Assembly: GCA_963576475.1 (NCBI GenBank)
Contig: OY754982.1
Coordinates: forward strand, 2,004,409 to 2,068,408
From: Molanna angustata
Taxonomy: Eukaryota; Arthropoda; Insecta; Trichoptera; Molannidae
Length of the DNA: 64,000 nucleotides
Direction of reading: 5' to 3'
In this document: positions 42,579 to 51,920 of the stretch, in pieces
How the letters are laid out: each line of letters begins with the position of its first letter
Numbering within the stretch: position 1 is the stretch's first letter
The notes under the pieces: generated by a model
Databases searched by the model: none
What the model was told of the DNA's origin: nothing
Seen by the model: the letters and a program-made list of their open reading frames with translations, nothing else
Translations under genes and position numbers: made by a program

Positions 42579-44387
42579 CCTCCTGAGTCCTGAAGCATTA
42601 TACAAATGTTTGTTCTGGTGTTTTTTCGAAATATTTATGTTTTTTTTGGAAAATGTGGTATAATATACTATACTTCGGGATTAAGTTAATACAAATACAT
42701 ATGAACTAACAAGAAATTATAAGACCATTAATTAATATTTACATGAAATATTTAAAAAAATATTTACATGAAATGTAGGCTGTCTGAAAAATATAATTAT
42801 AACAATAATTAACAATACTTTACTTTAAAAAAAACAATTGTAATTTGGCATTAAAATACCTAAAACCTAAAAAATATCATATATTTATTTCGGGTTTAAG
42901 GTGTGAAATTCTGCATAGCAATTTCGTTCTGCATTTAAACATAAACAAATGTCACATGTGGTGAATCTGGTCCTGCACAATTTCTTGCACCCTGGTGCTG
43001 TACACTTTTTAAATATTTTCAATTTATCGACTTCTGGCATGTGCAGGGCCCCTTAGACCAAAGTATTCATTTATCAACTGGGGTTTTTCGGAAAATTGGT
43101 TAAATAACAACAAGACGTTTTTATTATCCATCCATTTTGTCATGGTAGCTTGTAAGTCCTATCGTACCAGAGAACTCATGGATCCTCGACCCTTCGTCCG
43201 TAGCTCTTTGTCTGACGACAGTCTGGCATTTTTAGAAATCCTGTTAGAGTTAAGTCTTCCAACTGAATCAAACCCTCGAGCTAATAAAGAGCCTGCCAAT
43301 TTAGAGGACGTCAAATATATATCGTGATATACCTATTATGTGTCCAGGGTGCAACTATTTTACAAGCCTCTTATCCCTATCCATATATTTTCATGTCTGT
43401 TGTAAATGTAGTAGCCCCTTGATATGGTAAAAGTCACTCACTAGACCATTTGGATTTGTCATTGTAAATAAAATTAGTCCGACAGGATTCGGTCTTCCTC
43501 TAACATACTATTTTATATTACAATTAACTGCGAATGGAACCATTATTTCATATATGGAAATAAGTTTTTCCCTATTTCGTATTAAAACACCCTGTCCGAA
43601 CCCTATCTAAAAATGGTATGATTTTCCAAAGACAATCGATTGCCCTGTCTTGCAGAGATATATCATTATCTACTACAATTTTTAATGAAGTTCTTATCAG
43701 AAAGAACATATCTTTGGTCATGGTATTTGTGTTCACAGGGATTGCATAATTTTGCGGCCAAATATTCTTATAATTGGATATTTTAAACAGGACATCATCA
43801 TGGAAAAACCGGACCACAGTCTTCCAATTTTTCCTCAGAATCATCATTGTCAGGTGCAGCAATTATTGAAGTTTGGTCATTATCAGTAGTGTTTTCTATC
43901 GAAAAATCATCCTCCATATCATTATTAGGCAGATCCAAGTCCGAATTATCTAGATTATAGAAAAACTGCTCTATCTCAATATCATCCAATAAGATGAATA
44001 CAAACCCGAAGTATAGTATACTATACCACACAAATAAAATCAAAATAAAACACATTTATTATTGAGTGATCATAAAAATTGTTATTCATTGCAGTAACTA
44101 CATATATTAGTCACACAAATATATAAAAACAATAGGTAAATATGTTCCAATTACTTTGAAAATTTATTGGTAACCTGGAGCGGTGACATTCTATGGTAAC
44201 TTTTTACTTTGACACGTGACAAAATGTCAAAACAACAAAAAATGCAACAACACCAAATGAAAATATTTGAAATTATTCTATTGTCCATGAAATAAAATCA
44301 TCAAACAAAAAATAAATTATACGGTTTCTCAGATAGATGTAATTTTACAAAGTATAGTATACTATACCGAGGGAGGGTCTCAGGAGG
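42579..44387 (-). mobile_element. piggyBac-like DNA transposon, decayed
   Basis: The ends are inverted repeats CCTCCTGAGTCC (left) and CCTCCTGAGACC (right, opposite strand), flanked on both sides by TTAT (42575-42578 and 44388-44391). A 4-bp duplication of TTAA type fits piggyBac, although TTAT is not the canonical target. Subterminal copies of 'agtatagtatactatacc' lie near both ends. The interior encodes a broken piggyBac-type transposase on the minus strand. Confidence 0.75.
42868..44055 (-). pseudogene. piggyBac-like transposase pseudogene
   Basis: Read on the minus strand in several frames. 44055-43798 gives an acidic N-terminus (NDMEDDFSIEN, DNDDSEEKLED). 43862-43572 gives 'DDVLFKISNYKNIW', then 'CLWKIIPFLDRVRTGCF', like the KIRP-block of piggyBac transposases. 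43330-43100 gives KELRTKGRGSMSSLVR and 'TKWMDNKNVLLLFNQF', like the W.D.K.V block. Near 43000-42880, 'CTAPGCKKLCRTRFTTCDIC' and a following C and H match the C-terminal Cys-rich finger. Much of the DDD core appears deleted or scrambled. Non-functional. Confidence 0.7.
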
Positions 44388-44889
44388 TTATAAAAATATT
44401 ATGTATATAAAAACAAATAATAAGGAAAATAATTTATTTTGAATGTCATACAATTATTTTGTGAAAGAAAATAATGACAACAAATAAAGAAAAGAACTTG
44501 ATTTATTTTTAATACTATAAAAATATTATCAGAAAGCAAAAAATACAAAAAATAAATATAAAAAGTTGAATATTTTTCTTTCTCTTAACTGGCGAAAGCT
44601 TGGGGTAATATTTTCCATGTTGCTATTACACTGTTAATATTATCTACACTAGGGATGTCGACTGACTTAACTTATCATTAGTCGACCGTTTATTGTGGTG
44701 AGCGGTACCTGCGCAAAGGGAGTCTAAATACTGTTCCTATTTGGTCATTCTTAGCAGGAATTCAGAATTCTTAGCAGGAGTTTAAAAGTTTAAAATATTA
44801 CATATATAAATTCATCGCGCGCATCGGATCGTCGGTATTACTGACGTCGTTGCTAGGAGACAAAAAATCCGATCCGTACGTTGCGCCAA
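44388..44889. other. AT-rich spacer, nothing recognised
   Basis: No gene or repeat supported. Confidence 0.4.
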
Positions 44890-44891
44890 TA

Positions 44892-45261
44892 CCCCCTATC
44901 CAGTAACCATCGTAACTAAAATAGGTACGTTCTCAAATTGTAGATTTTAGATTTACGGTCTTATTTCAGCGTTATAAAATATAAACTTAGACTAAATGGA
45001 ATAGGAACGTACCTATATTGGCCGGAATGTTCTTAAAAAGTTCCTGAATTAGACGTATTTTGAATAATTATTGAAATTTTCATAATTATTCATAATACGT
45101 CTAATTTAGTAACTTTTTGAGAACGTTCCGACCAATATAGGTACGTTCCTATTCCATTTAGTCAAAGTTTATATTTTATAACGCTGAAATAAGACCGTAA
45201 CTCTAAAATCTACAATTTTTGAACGTTCCTATTTTAGTTACAATAGTTACTGAATAGGGGG
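44892..45261. mobile_element. 370-bp hairpin MITE with TA target sites
   Basis: The two halves are reverse complements over almost the full length (CCCCCTATCCAGTAAC outer end; central ttattcataatacgtctaat arms). TA flanks both ends (44890-44891 and 45262-45263), the duplication made by Tc1/mariner-type transposases. No coding sequence. Confidence 0.85.
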
Positions 45262-45454
45262 TAATGTGAACTCTAAACTTAAATTACGATTTACATGTTC
45301 TAAAGGTGGGTACTTTTTGCAACGGATTTGTTGAAACCATTCATGTAACTAAGAATACAATATTTGGATTAAAACACGATACCGACACTGCTTTCTACAC
45401 TATCATAATATATATATGTTTTCAAAATGTATTAAATAATAAGTAGGTACCTAC

Positions 45455-45545
45455 ATTTAGAGATTGTCAACCTTTCAAGAGGAAAACAGGCGTACACTAA
45501 CATAATGTGGAAAGTTCAGTGTTGCCTTAACCCACTCGTTTTGTA
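45455..45545. repeat. Terminal repeat related to 10735-10825 (inverted)
   Basis: Reading inversely, gagtgggttaaggcaacact, then ttccacattatg and aaaggttgacaatctct match the left end of the element at 10735. An RTE-derived array follows immediately, and an RTE scrap likewise follows the 10735 copy. Confidence 0.6.
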
Positions 45546-45569
45546 TTTAAATTGAATAAATAAAAAAAT

Positions 45570-46445
45570 ATATACACTCCATCACGAATAGAACCGAACG
45601 CCACATTTTCTATATTGACACGCTTTCATCGTCTTTCGAAAATCATGCATCGTCTCATACATGTTCGTCTATTGTTCAAGATTCCCTCTTTCGAAAATGA
45701 TGTATCGTCTCATACATGTTCGTCTATTGTTCAAGATTCCCTCTTTCGAAAATCATACATCGTCTCAAATATGTTCGTCTGTCGTTCAAGATTCCCTTTT
45801 TCGAAAATCATGCATCGTCTCATACATGTTCGTCTATTGTTCAAGATTCCCTCTTTCGAAAATCATACATCGTCTCATACATGTTCTTCTGTTGTTCAAG
45901 ATTCCCTCTTTCGAAAATCATGCATCGTTTCATACATGTTCGTCTGTTGTTCAAGATTCCCTCTTTCGAAAATCATGCATCGTTTCATACATGTTCGTCT
46001 GTTGAGCAAGATTTCCTCTTTCGAAAATCATGCATCGTTTCATGCATGTTCGTTTATTGTTCAAGATTCCCTCTTTCGAAAATCATACATCGTCTCATAC
46101 ATGTTCGTCTGTTGTTCAAGATTCCCTCTTTCGAAAATCATGCATCGTTTCATACATGTTCGTCTGTTGATCAAGATTTCCTCTTTCGAAAATCGTGCAT
46201 CGTTTCATGCATGTTCGTTTATTGTTCAAGATTTCCTGTTTCGAAAATTATGTATGGTCTCATACATGTTCGTCTATTGTTCAAGATTCCCTCTTTCGAA
46301 AATTATGCATCGTTTCATAGATGTTCGTCTATTGTTCAAATTTCCCTCTTTCGAATATTATGTATTGTCTCATACATGTTCGTATATTGTTCAAGATTCC
46401 CTCTATTGAAAATCATGCATCGTCTTATACATGTTTCTTGGACGA
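45570..46445 (-). repeat. 55-bp tandem array derived from an RTE-like 3' end, about 15 copies
   Basis: Left flank 45570-45640 (minus strand) is the RTE-type 3' end up to its WRSVL-like codons. From about 45637 a 55-bp unit is repeated (tttcgaaaatcatgcatcgt, ctcatacatgttcgtct, attgttcaagattccctc). Its reverse complement matches the retrotransposon segment at about 11460-11520. Because 55 is not a multiple of 3 and the unit lacks stops on the + strand, three long overlapping + frames appear; they are artefacts. Variant units recur 165 bp apart (about 46010 and 46175). Confidence 0.88.
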
Positions 46446-46733
46446 TCCACCCTCTTGTTCTTCTTTAAATTTATAAAAGCTTTTATTATTCCAAATTATA
46501 TATTTGTAAATATTGACAAAATCACCATTCGATGATCGATTATCATTCCAAGTATTTTTTTTTGGCATTGTAAGTAACTTTAATTAACAAGATATAATTT
46601 TATTGTAACTTGACCATTTTAATAACTAAATGGTTTTAACTTATTTAATTTTGATGAAATAAACTTATTTTTTATACCAAAATATGCCTTTTTATTTTAG
46701 AGTAAGTACTGTAAAATAACTCTAAAATTGTAT

Positions 46734-46889
46734 CAGCCCCCCTAGACAACGTGTCATTTAGCTCAAGAAAAGATAACTCAATGTATGGAAGTGACAGTTG
46801 CCAGTTACGTGACAACTGTCACTTCCATACATTGAGTTATCTTTTCTTGTTTCTTTTCTTGAGCTAAATGACAGTTATCTGTGGGGGCT
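46734..46889. mobile_element. Hairpin MITE, copy 2 (partner at 41512)
   Basis: CAGCCCCCCTAGACAACGTG at the left and, inverted, CAGCCCCCACAGATAAC at the right. The arms with gctcaagaaaagataactca and atgtatggaagtgaca are near-perfect inverses around cagttacgtg. Confidence 0.85.
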
Positions 46890-46904
46890 GGACAATAGGT
46901 TTAA

Positions 46905-47066
46905 TATAATTTTTAATATAATATTAATATTTTTTTCAGAATCAACTGTAAATACGTACTTTGTGGACAGTTTTTTTGGCCTTGATTTATTACTCATTGT
47001 TTTATACTCATATTAATTAATGATGTTATTGTCCCAAATAAACCAAATAAAAATAAAATAAAATTC
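46905..47066 (+). mobile_element. CR1/Jockey-type 3' end, severely 5'-truncated
   Basis: Matches the last about 140 bp of the element at 29113-34448 (ttcagaatcaactgtaaata, ggacag.., gttattgtcccaaataaacc) with a few changes and an AAATA-type tail. Only 3' UTR is present. Confidence 0.8.
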
Positions 47067-47189
47067 TGAAAACGCACTATATTTTAATGAAATGTCAAAT
47101 TTATTCATTTTGTGTATTTTTTGTTATTATGAAGATTGAATAAAATAAAGGAATATTAAAAAGTTTAAAATGCTGAGTTTAAAAGTTTT

Positions 47190-47295
47190 GTAAAAAGTCC
47201 ACTGCGCCATACAAAATGTTACTTCATACGCGCGTCTTGGCTTAATACTGTCGATTCATTAAGAGAATTTAATTCTCTTAAACGAATCGACAGTT
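47190..47295. repeat. Dispersed repeat, inverted partner at 14640-14760
   Basis: Contains aaaaagtccactgcgccata, gcgcgtcttggctta, and the hairpin tgtcgattcatt..aatcgacag. See 14640. Confidence 0.6.
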
Positions 47296-47344
47296 CAATA
47301 ACTATAATAACAATATAAGAAAAGTTATACATAAATATTTGCAT

Positions 47345-47380
47345 GTAATACATGAGATCCAACTGTCGATGGCGATAGTA
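47345..47380. repeat. Short repeat shared with 10312-10347
   Basis: 'catgagatccaactgtcgat' and ggcgatagta occur at both places in the same orientation. They may mark a common element edge. Confidence 0.5.
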
Positions 47381-47384
47381 TTTT

Positions 47385-47520
47385 TATTTATTTATTTATG
47401 TATTTTTATTTATTTTTATATATTTTTCACACCTTTATCACAAAGACTATTATGAAGATTACTGCTGCCCAACTAGGTAACCCTGTTCTAGGGCTAGCAG
47501 TTTACAATTTTACCAAGCCA
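47385..47520 (-). mobile_element. Non-LTR 3' UTR fragment, minus strand
   Basis: The inverse of 39480-39600, with its (AAATA)n-type tail at the left (47385-47425). Confidence 0.55.
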
Positions 47521-48464
47521 AATATTTGACATTTTGGTTATACATAGTTACATAGAGCGGACACCAGACATCACAACACAGTAAATTACAATATTACATA
47601 GTTACCAATATCTTAAACACAAAAGTATAAACTGATACAGTAAATTTTGATATGTTATTATTCTAATATTATTTCTACCATAATATGCACACCCGTTGTT
47701 GTCATTTATGTTATGTAGCAGTTTGACATTAAAATTTGCTCTGTGGTCTTCTCAACGTATATACTCAGTAACAATATTATTTGACTTGAGTCACAAATCA
47801 AATAAAATACAAAATCAAGTTTTCTTCTTTGAAATTAATATAATAAAAAAGAGAAATGTTTTAAAGTTTATTTGTCTTAAAATAAGATGCAATGTAAAGA
47901 CAATCCTCGAACCAGCTTGTGTAGCGTGTAGTTATATCATTTAATATTATTTCTCAGAATTATTTTTGGATGTTAATATTTGGGCAATTTCTGTCCTTCC
48001 GTAATTCCCTATATATATTTTTTTCCTATATGTATGTATAATTGAAGAATACGTACCAAACTATAAATATAAATTATATACAAAGCTGAAATAATACACT
48101 AGGACCTTATGCCATGGATTCGGTATATGGAAAAAGGTGGCACGAGGGTTACTCCAAACATATTCATTACTTCTTCTTACTTCTCCCTTGCTATATATCC
48201 CAACTCTTTGTCTGTGCAGACTGTTGGAATCAGGTCTACTTGTCCTACTCCAGACATATTCATTGGTCATATATGTACATAGGTATAGATATATAAATGA
48301 CACATTTATACACCAGCAAAATTGTAGCTTTTCCAAATTACATACATTATTAACAATATTTTAATTTTAAATTTTAGAGCATTAGATAATATTACATATA
48401 ATAGAGATGTATTCCTTTAGTTTGTTCGAATGTGTTCAACTTGATGGATAAAATGATAATGACG
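47521..48464. other. Unassigned, AT-rich
   Basis: Short frames only (47696-47944; 48061-48364). A phrase 'tactccaaacatattcatta' near 48151 is nearly repeated near 48247 (tactccagacatattcattg). No gene is supported. Confidence 0.35.
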
Positions 48465-48675
48465 TACCACAGTTGGTAAGTCGTTCGGTTTCTGTGCAGG
48501 CGTCCTGGGTTCGATTCCCAGCATAGGAGGAATTTATTTAAATTTATTTCTCCTGCAAATATTGCTTCTCTGGGCTGGAAACACTGGTTAGTTGAAAGAA
48601 ATTGCTATACGGCAATGAAACTCGCCACTTGCGCAGGGTGCAAGGAAGTGTTCATTATAATTATTATTATTCCGT
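48465..48675 (+). mobile_element. tRNA-derived SINE, best complete copy
   Basis: Head with accacagttggtaagtcg (A-box region) and GGTTCGATTCCC (B box). The body has 'ttgcttctctgggctgga', aacactggttag and aattgctatacggcaatgaa. The end is cttgcgcagggtgcaagg, aagtgttcat and an ATT-rich tail. It defines the family of at least six pieces in this window. Confidence 0.85.
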
Positions 48676-49172
48676 ATCTCTTAGGACAAAAAACCGCCAG
48701 AACCTCCTCTTTTACACTAAATACTCAAGAACAAAATATGCAAACAACACTTTTATTAAACCGCTGCTGCAATATGTACAATAACCTTAATCATAAGTCA
48801 GATATTTTGTCAGATAACAATGGCCTACAATCATTAAAAAAACAACTATCATCAATATTATAGTGAATACATTCTGTATCAAATTGCAAAATTTTTGGTA
48901 TGTCCAATACAATATTAACATGACAACTCACCCTTTCCTCCTCTCCTACCCTTCTCCATGTCCCACCCTCGTTTCATAAAATACACACACACACACATAC
49001 ACACATCACAATTGTACACTTACACCACACTTTTGTCTTTGTTATACTGAATTGTCTTTGTTATATTAACCTGTGGAACAATGTAATTGGCTTACTTTCC
49101 TGATTACTATTTTTTTTTATTAATGTAAAATATGTAATGGCTGTATTGTTTCCCAAAAATAAAATAAATAAT
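48676..49172 (+). mobile_element. CR1/Jockey-type 3' end, 5'-truncated
   Basis: Two frames give the C-terminal part: TKYSRTKYANNTFI, then after a shift 'CNMYNNLNHKSDILSDNNGL' and 'QSLKKQLSSIL' with a stop near 48862. A 3' UTR with an (AC)n stretch (about 48983) and an A/T-rich tail ending near 49172 follow. It was inserted at or within the tail of the SINE. Confidence 0.65.
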
Positions 49173-49542
49173 AATGGCGGTCATTGTATTTTTCATCTGT
49201 ACGGAACCTATTGGTGGCAAAACCACGTGACCCTGCCACCAAATATTTGGGGCAAACAGAAACTATCGTTTATTTAATATATGTGTTGCCACCAAATCTT
49301 TGCTTTTGTAACTCTATATATTTATTTCAAATGATCAAAATCAACGATCTAGATTAATATAGAACGGCAGTCAGTCAATCGATCAATTATAGTCAAAATG
49401 GATCGCGATCATATATTTTTCATCGCGGATCGTGATCCAGATTGACCGTGTACGGGCTGTCTATCCAAGTCGATCATGCCTGACACGCACATTGCACGTA
49501 TTGTTTCGCGCAACAGTCCGCTCCTCACTAGACGCATAAATC
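49173..49542. other. Spacer with short palindromes
   Basis: ggtggcaaaa/ttggtggca-type inverted copies near 49210-49300 and a 'gatcgcgatc..catcgcggatcgtgatcc' palindromic cluster near 49401-49440. No gene is seen. Confidence 0.4.
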
Positions 49543-49548
49543 AGGTAT

Positions 49549-51490
49549 TTTATTTTATTTTATTTTATTTTATACAAAGTATACAAACAATATCTGGACA
49601 AAATATACAGGTGATACAAATATAAAAAAAAAAAATTAGCATGCCCAGCATCACTTACATGTATACATTATTACCAATTATATATTTATGTAGTGTAGGA
49701 GAAAAAAAGAAAACAGTAAATAATCAGATATGTGACATGTGAGTGGGGAGTGTGTGTGTGTGTGAGTATGTGTATGTGTGGGTGTGTGTGGGAGTGTATG
49801 AGGATGTGTGTGAACCTTTATGTGATGAACCCAACTTATCAGCATGAGTATCTAGGATTATATTAGAGTACCTAATAATCTATTCTTTACCATAATCAAT
49901 GGGGAGTTAAAAAGGTCTGCATCACTAATGTTGGAGTTATAAAAATGGGAAGTGCGGTATATGAAAGAATTCTGTCTGGCATTAGTGTTACAAATGGGGA
50001 GGTAGAGTAGGTCAGTCAGTCTAGTCGGTCTTGTTGGCACTCTCAGAGTCAAGCGTTCTAGCAGATCAGGGCAGTCAACCGTTGAGTTTGCAATTTTGAA
50101 TAAAAATATAACATCTGCTATAGTTCTGCGGCTCTCGAGTGATGTAATTTTGTAATGCTTTAAGGAATCAGAGTAACTAATGTGGTCTCTGTGCGCACGA
50201 AAGTCAAGATATCTGAGAAATTTCTTTTGCAGCCTTTCAACTCTGATCTTGTATATGGCATATGAGGGAGACCAGACTTGAGATGCGTATTCAACAATGC
50301 TACGAACATATGCGAAGTACAGAGTTTTAAAGGTAGAGATATTATTAAATTGTCTGCACAAACGGAGAACATATCCCAGCATTTTGGATGCTTTGGAGGT
50401 GATATTATCTATGTGCTTGTCCAGGAGTAATTTACCATCCAACTTGATGCCTAGGTCTTTTATTTCAGTGGTTATAGTAATAGGATGGTTGTTAAGTTTA
50501 TAAGTATAATTAACAATATTCCGGTTTCTGGTGAACCGGATAGCAAAGCATTTATCAGTATTGATCTTCAGGTTATGGTGTTTACAATATAGGTCAAGGC
50601 GATTTAGATCATTTTGAATGTTCTGACAATCCTCAACACTTTTCACACAAGCAAAAATTTTCATGTCATCGGCAAAAAGTAAAACATGAGAGAACAGAAA
50701 GCAATTTGAAATATCATTTATATAAATATTAAAAAGCAGAGGCCCCAACAAGGAACCCTGAGGGACACCTGAAGTAACACGAACCCAACTTGACTTAAAT
50801 CCACCGACTACCACAGCCTGACTTCTATTGGAGATGTAAGAAGAAAACCATCTATACAAGTCACCGTGAATACCGATTCGATAAAGTTTTTCAAGCAATG
50901 TGCTATGAACAACCTTATCAAACGCCTTACTATAGTCAGTGTAGATTGCATCCACCTGTGTTTTACTATCCATTTTTTCGTGGAGAAATTCAAGAAAAGA
51001 TACAAGATTGGTAACAGTAGAGCGACCACTTACAAAGCCATGCTGGTTGGAATTCAAAAATGGCTTTAAGGCTGGGAACAATTGGTCATATATTATTTTT
51101 TCGAATATTTTACTGAAAATGCATAGTTTGGAAATCGGTCTATAATTTTTTACATCTGCCTTGTCGCCAGACTTGAAAACAGGTGAAACAAATGCTTGCT
51201 TCCAACGTAGTGGCATTGTGCCCTCATTAAGTGATCTACGAAATAGATAAGATAGGGGGGTACATAGATTATTAGCACACATGAAAATGAAATATGGGGG
51301 GATATTGTCCGGACCAGCTCCCTTCTTTAGATCGATTTTAAGTAGATATCTCAATGTGGATGCTTGGTTGATACTAACATCATCAATATTCCCAGCATAG
51401 TTGTTCATATCGTGACAAAGTGAATTCTGACCTAGAGAAGCATTGTCAAAAACGGAGCTGAAATAATCTGAGAATAGATTAGATATTCCT
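49549..51490 (-). mobile_element. CR1/Jockey-type retrotransposon, 5'-truncated in ORF2, with target duplication
   Basis: The minus strand runs from a truncation inside ORF2 at 51490 to an (AAATA)n tail at about 49549-49573. AGGTAT lies at both edges (49543-49548 and 51491-51496), a 6-bp target duplication, partly ambiguous with the tail. The 3' UTR includes a long (GT)n stretch near 49745-49815. Confidence 0.8.
49858..51489 (-). CDS. Reverse transcriptase of the truncated CR1/Jockey-type element
   Basis: An open frame from the truncation edge, including 27 codons before the first Met at 51408 (SNLFSDYFSSVFDNASL), to the stop at 49858: about 543 codons. RT motifs are complete: 'KNYRPISKLCIFSKIFEKII', 'IYTDYSKAFDKVVHSTLLEK', 'SGVPQGSLLGPLLFNIYIND' and LLFADDMKIF, where catalytic F-A-D-D replaces Y-A-D-D. 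The C-terminus includes 'LYFAYVRSIVEYASQVWSPS' and ends NRLLGTLI. No endonuclease because of truncation. Clearly related to ORF2 at 31300 but a different subfamily. Confidence 0.85.
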   Translation of the reverse strand, partial: GISNLFSDYFSSVFDNASLGQNSLCHDMNNYAGNIDDVSINQASTLRYLLKIDLKKGAGPDNIPPYFIFMCANNLCTPLSYLFRRSLNEGTMPLRWKQAFVSPVFKSGDKADVKNYRPISKLCIFSKIFEKIIYDQLFPALKPFLNSNQHGFVSGRSTVTNLVSFLEFLHEKMDSKTQVDAIYTDYSKAFDKVVHSTLLEKLYRIGIHGDLYRWFSSYISNRSQAVVVGGFKSSWVRVTSGVPQGSLLGPLLFNIYINDISNCFLFSHVLLFADDMKIFACVKSVEDCQNIQNDLNRLDLYCKHHNLKINTDKCFAIRFTRNRNIVNYTYKLNNHPITITTEIKDLGIKLDGKLLLDKHIDNITSKASKMLGYVLRLCRQFNNISTFKTLYFAYVRSIVEYASQVWSPSYAIYKIRVERLQKKFLRYLDFRAHRDHISYSDSLKHYKITSLESRRTIADVIFLFKIANSTVDCPDLLERLTLRVPTRPTRLTDLLYLPICNTNARQNSFIYRTSHFYNSNISDADLFNSPLIMVKNRLLGTLI

Positions 51491-51920
51491 AGGTATATCT
51501 AATAAACAGTATTTATCTACATACATATTCATACATATATCTACTAACTTCATCACGATTCTTCCAATGTTTGTAGCTAACATTAACAAAAAAAACAATA
51601 TTAAAGAAAAAACAGTAAGGTTTTAATATAACCAGTCGTCGATATCCCCTGCAAATGATTATGACCTTTATTGCTCTAGAGCTTGTACTGATTATTGAAC
51701 CAATATTCGAAATCACAAAAAACGCAGTTACGCTAAATTTTATAAAATAATTTATTATTTTATTTTTTTTCTCTAAAGCTTTACACCCATAAAGGATGTT
51801 GCAGTCAAGTTGACTACTTATATATTTGATTTAAATATAAATTATTTTGGATGTTTGAAATTTCTTGATTTTTTCAAGCTAAATAATATTCGTTCTATTG
51901 CGGATAGAGAATTTTACTAT
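51491..51920. other. Unassigned AT-rich spacer before the minisatellite
   Basis: No supported gene. The last bases (gaattttactat) resemble the unit's tattttattat, so the array edge may be decayed. Confidence 0.4.

Noticed and set aside
45615..46468. Three long overlapping + strand frames (up to 264 codons)
   Set aside because: They arise from a stop-free 55-bp tandem unit whose length is not a multiple of three. The sequence is the antisense of a retrotransposon 3' end.
48061..48364. Short overlapping frames on both strands
   Set aside because: No motif or splice context, and no related copy in the window.
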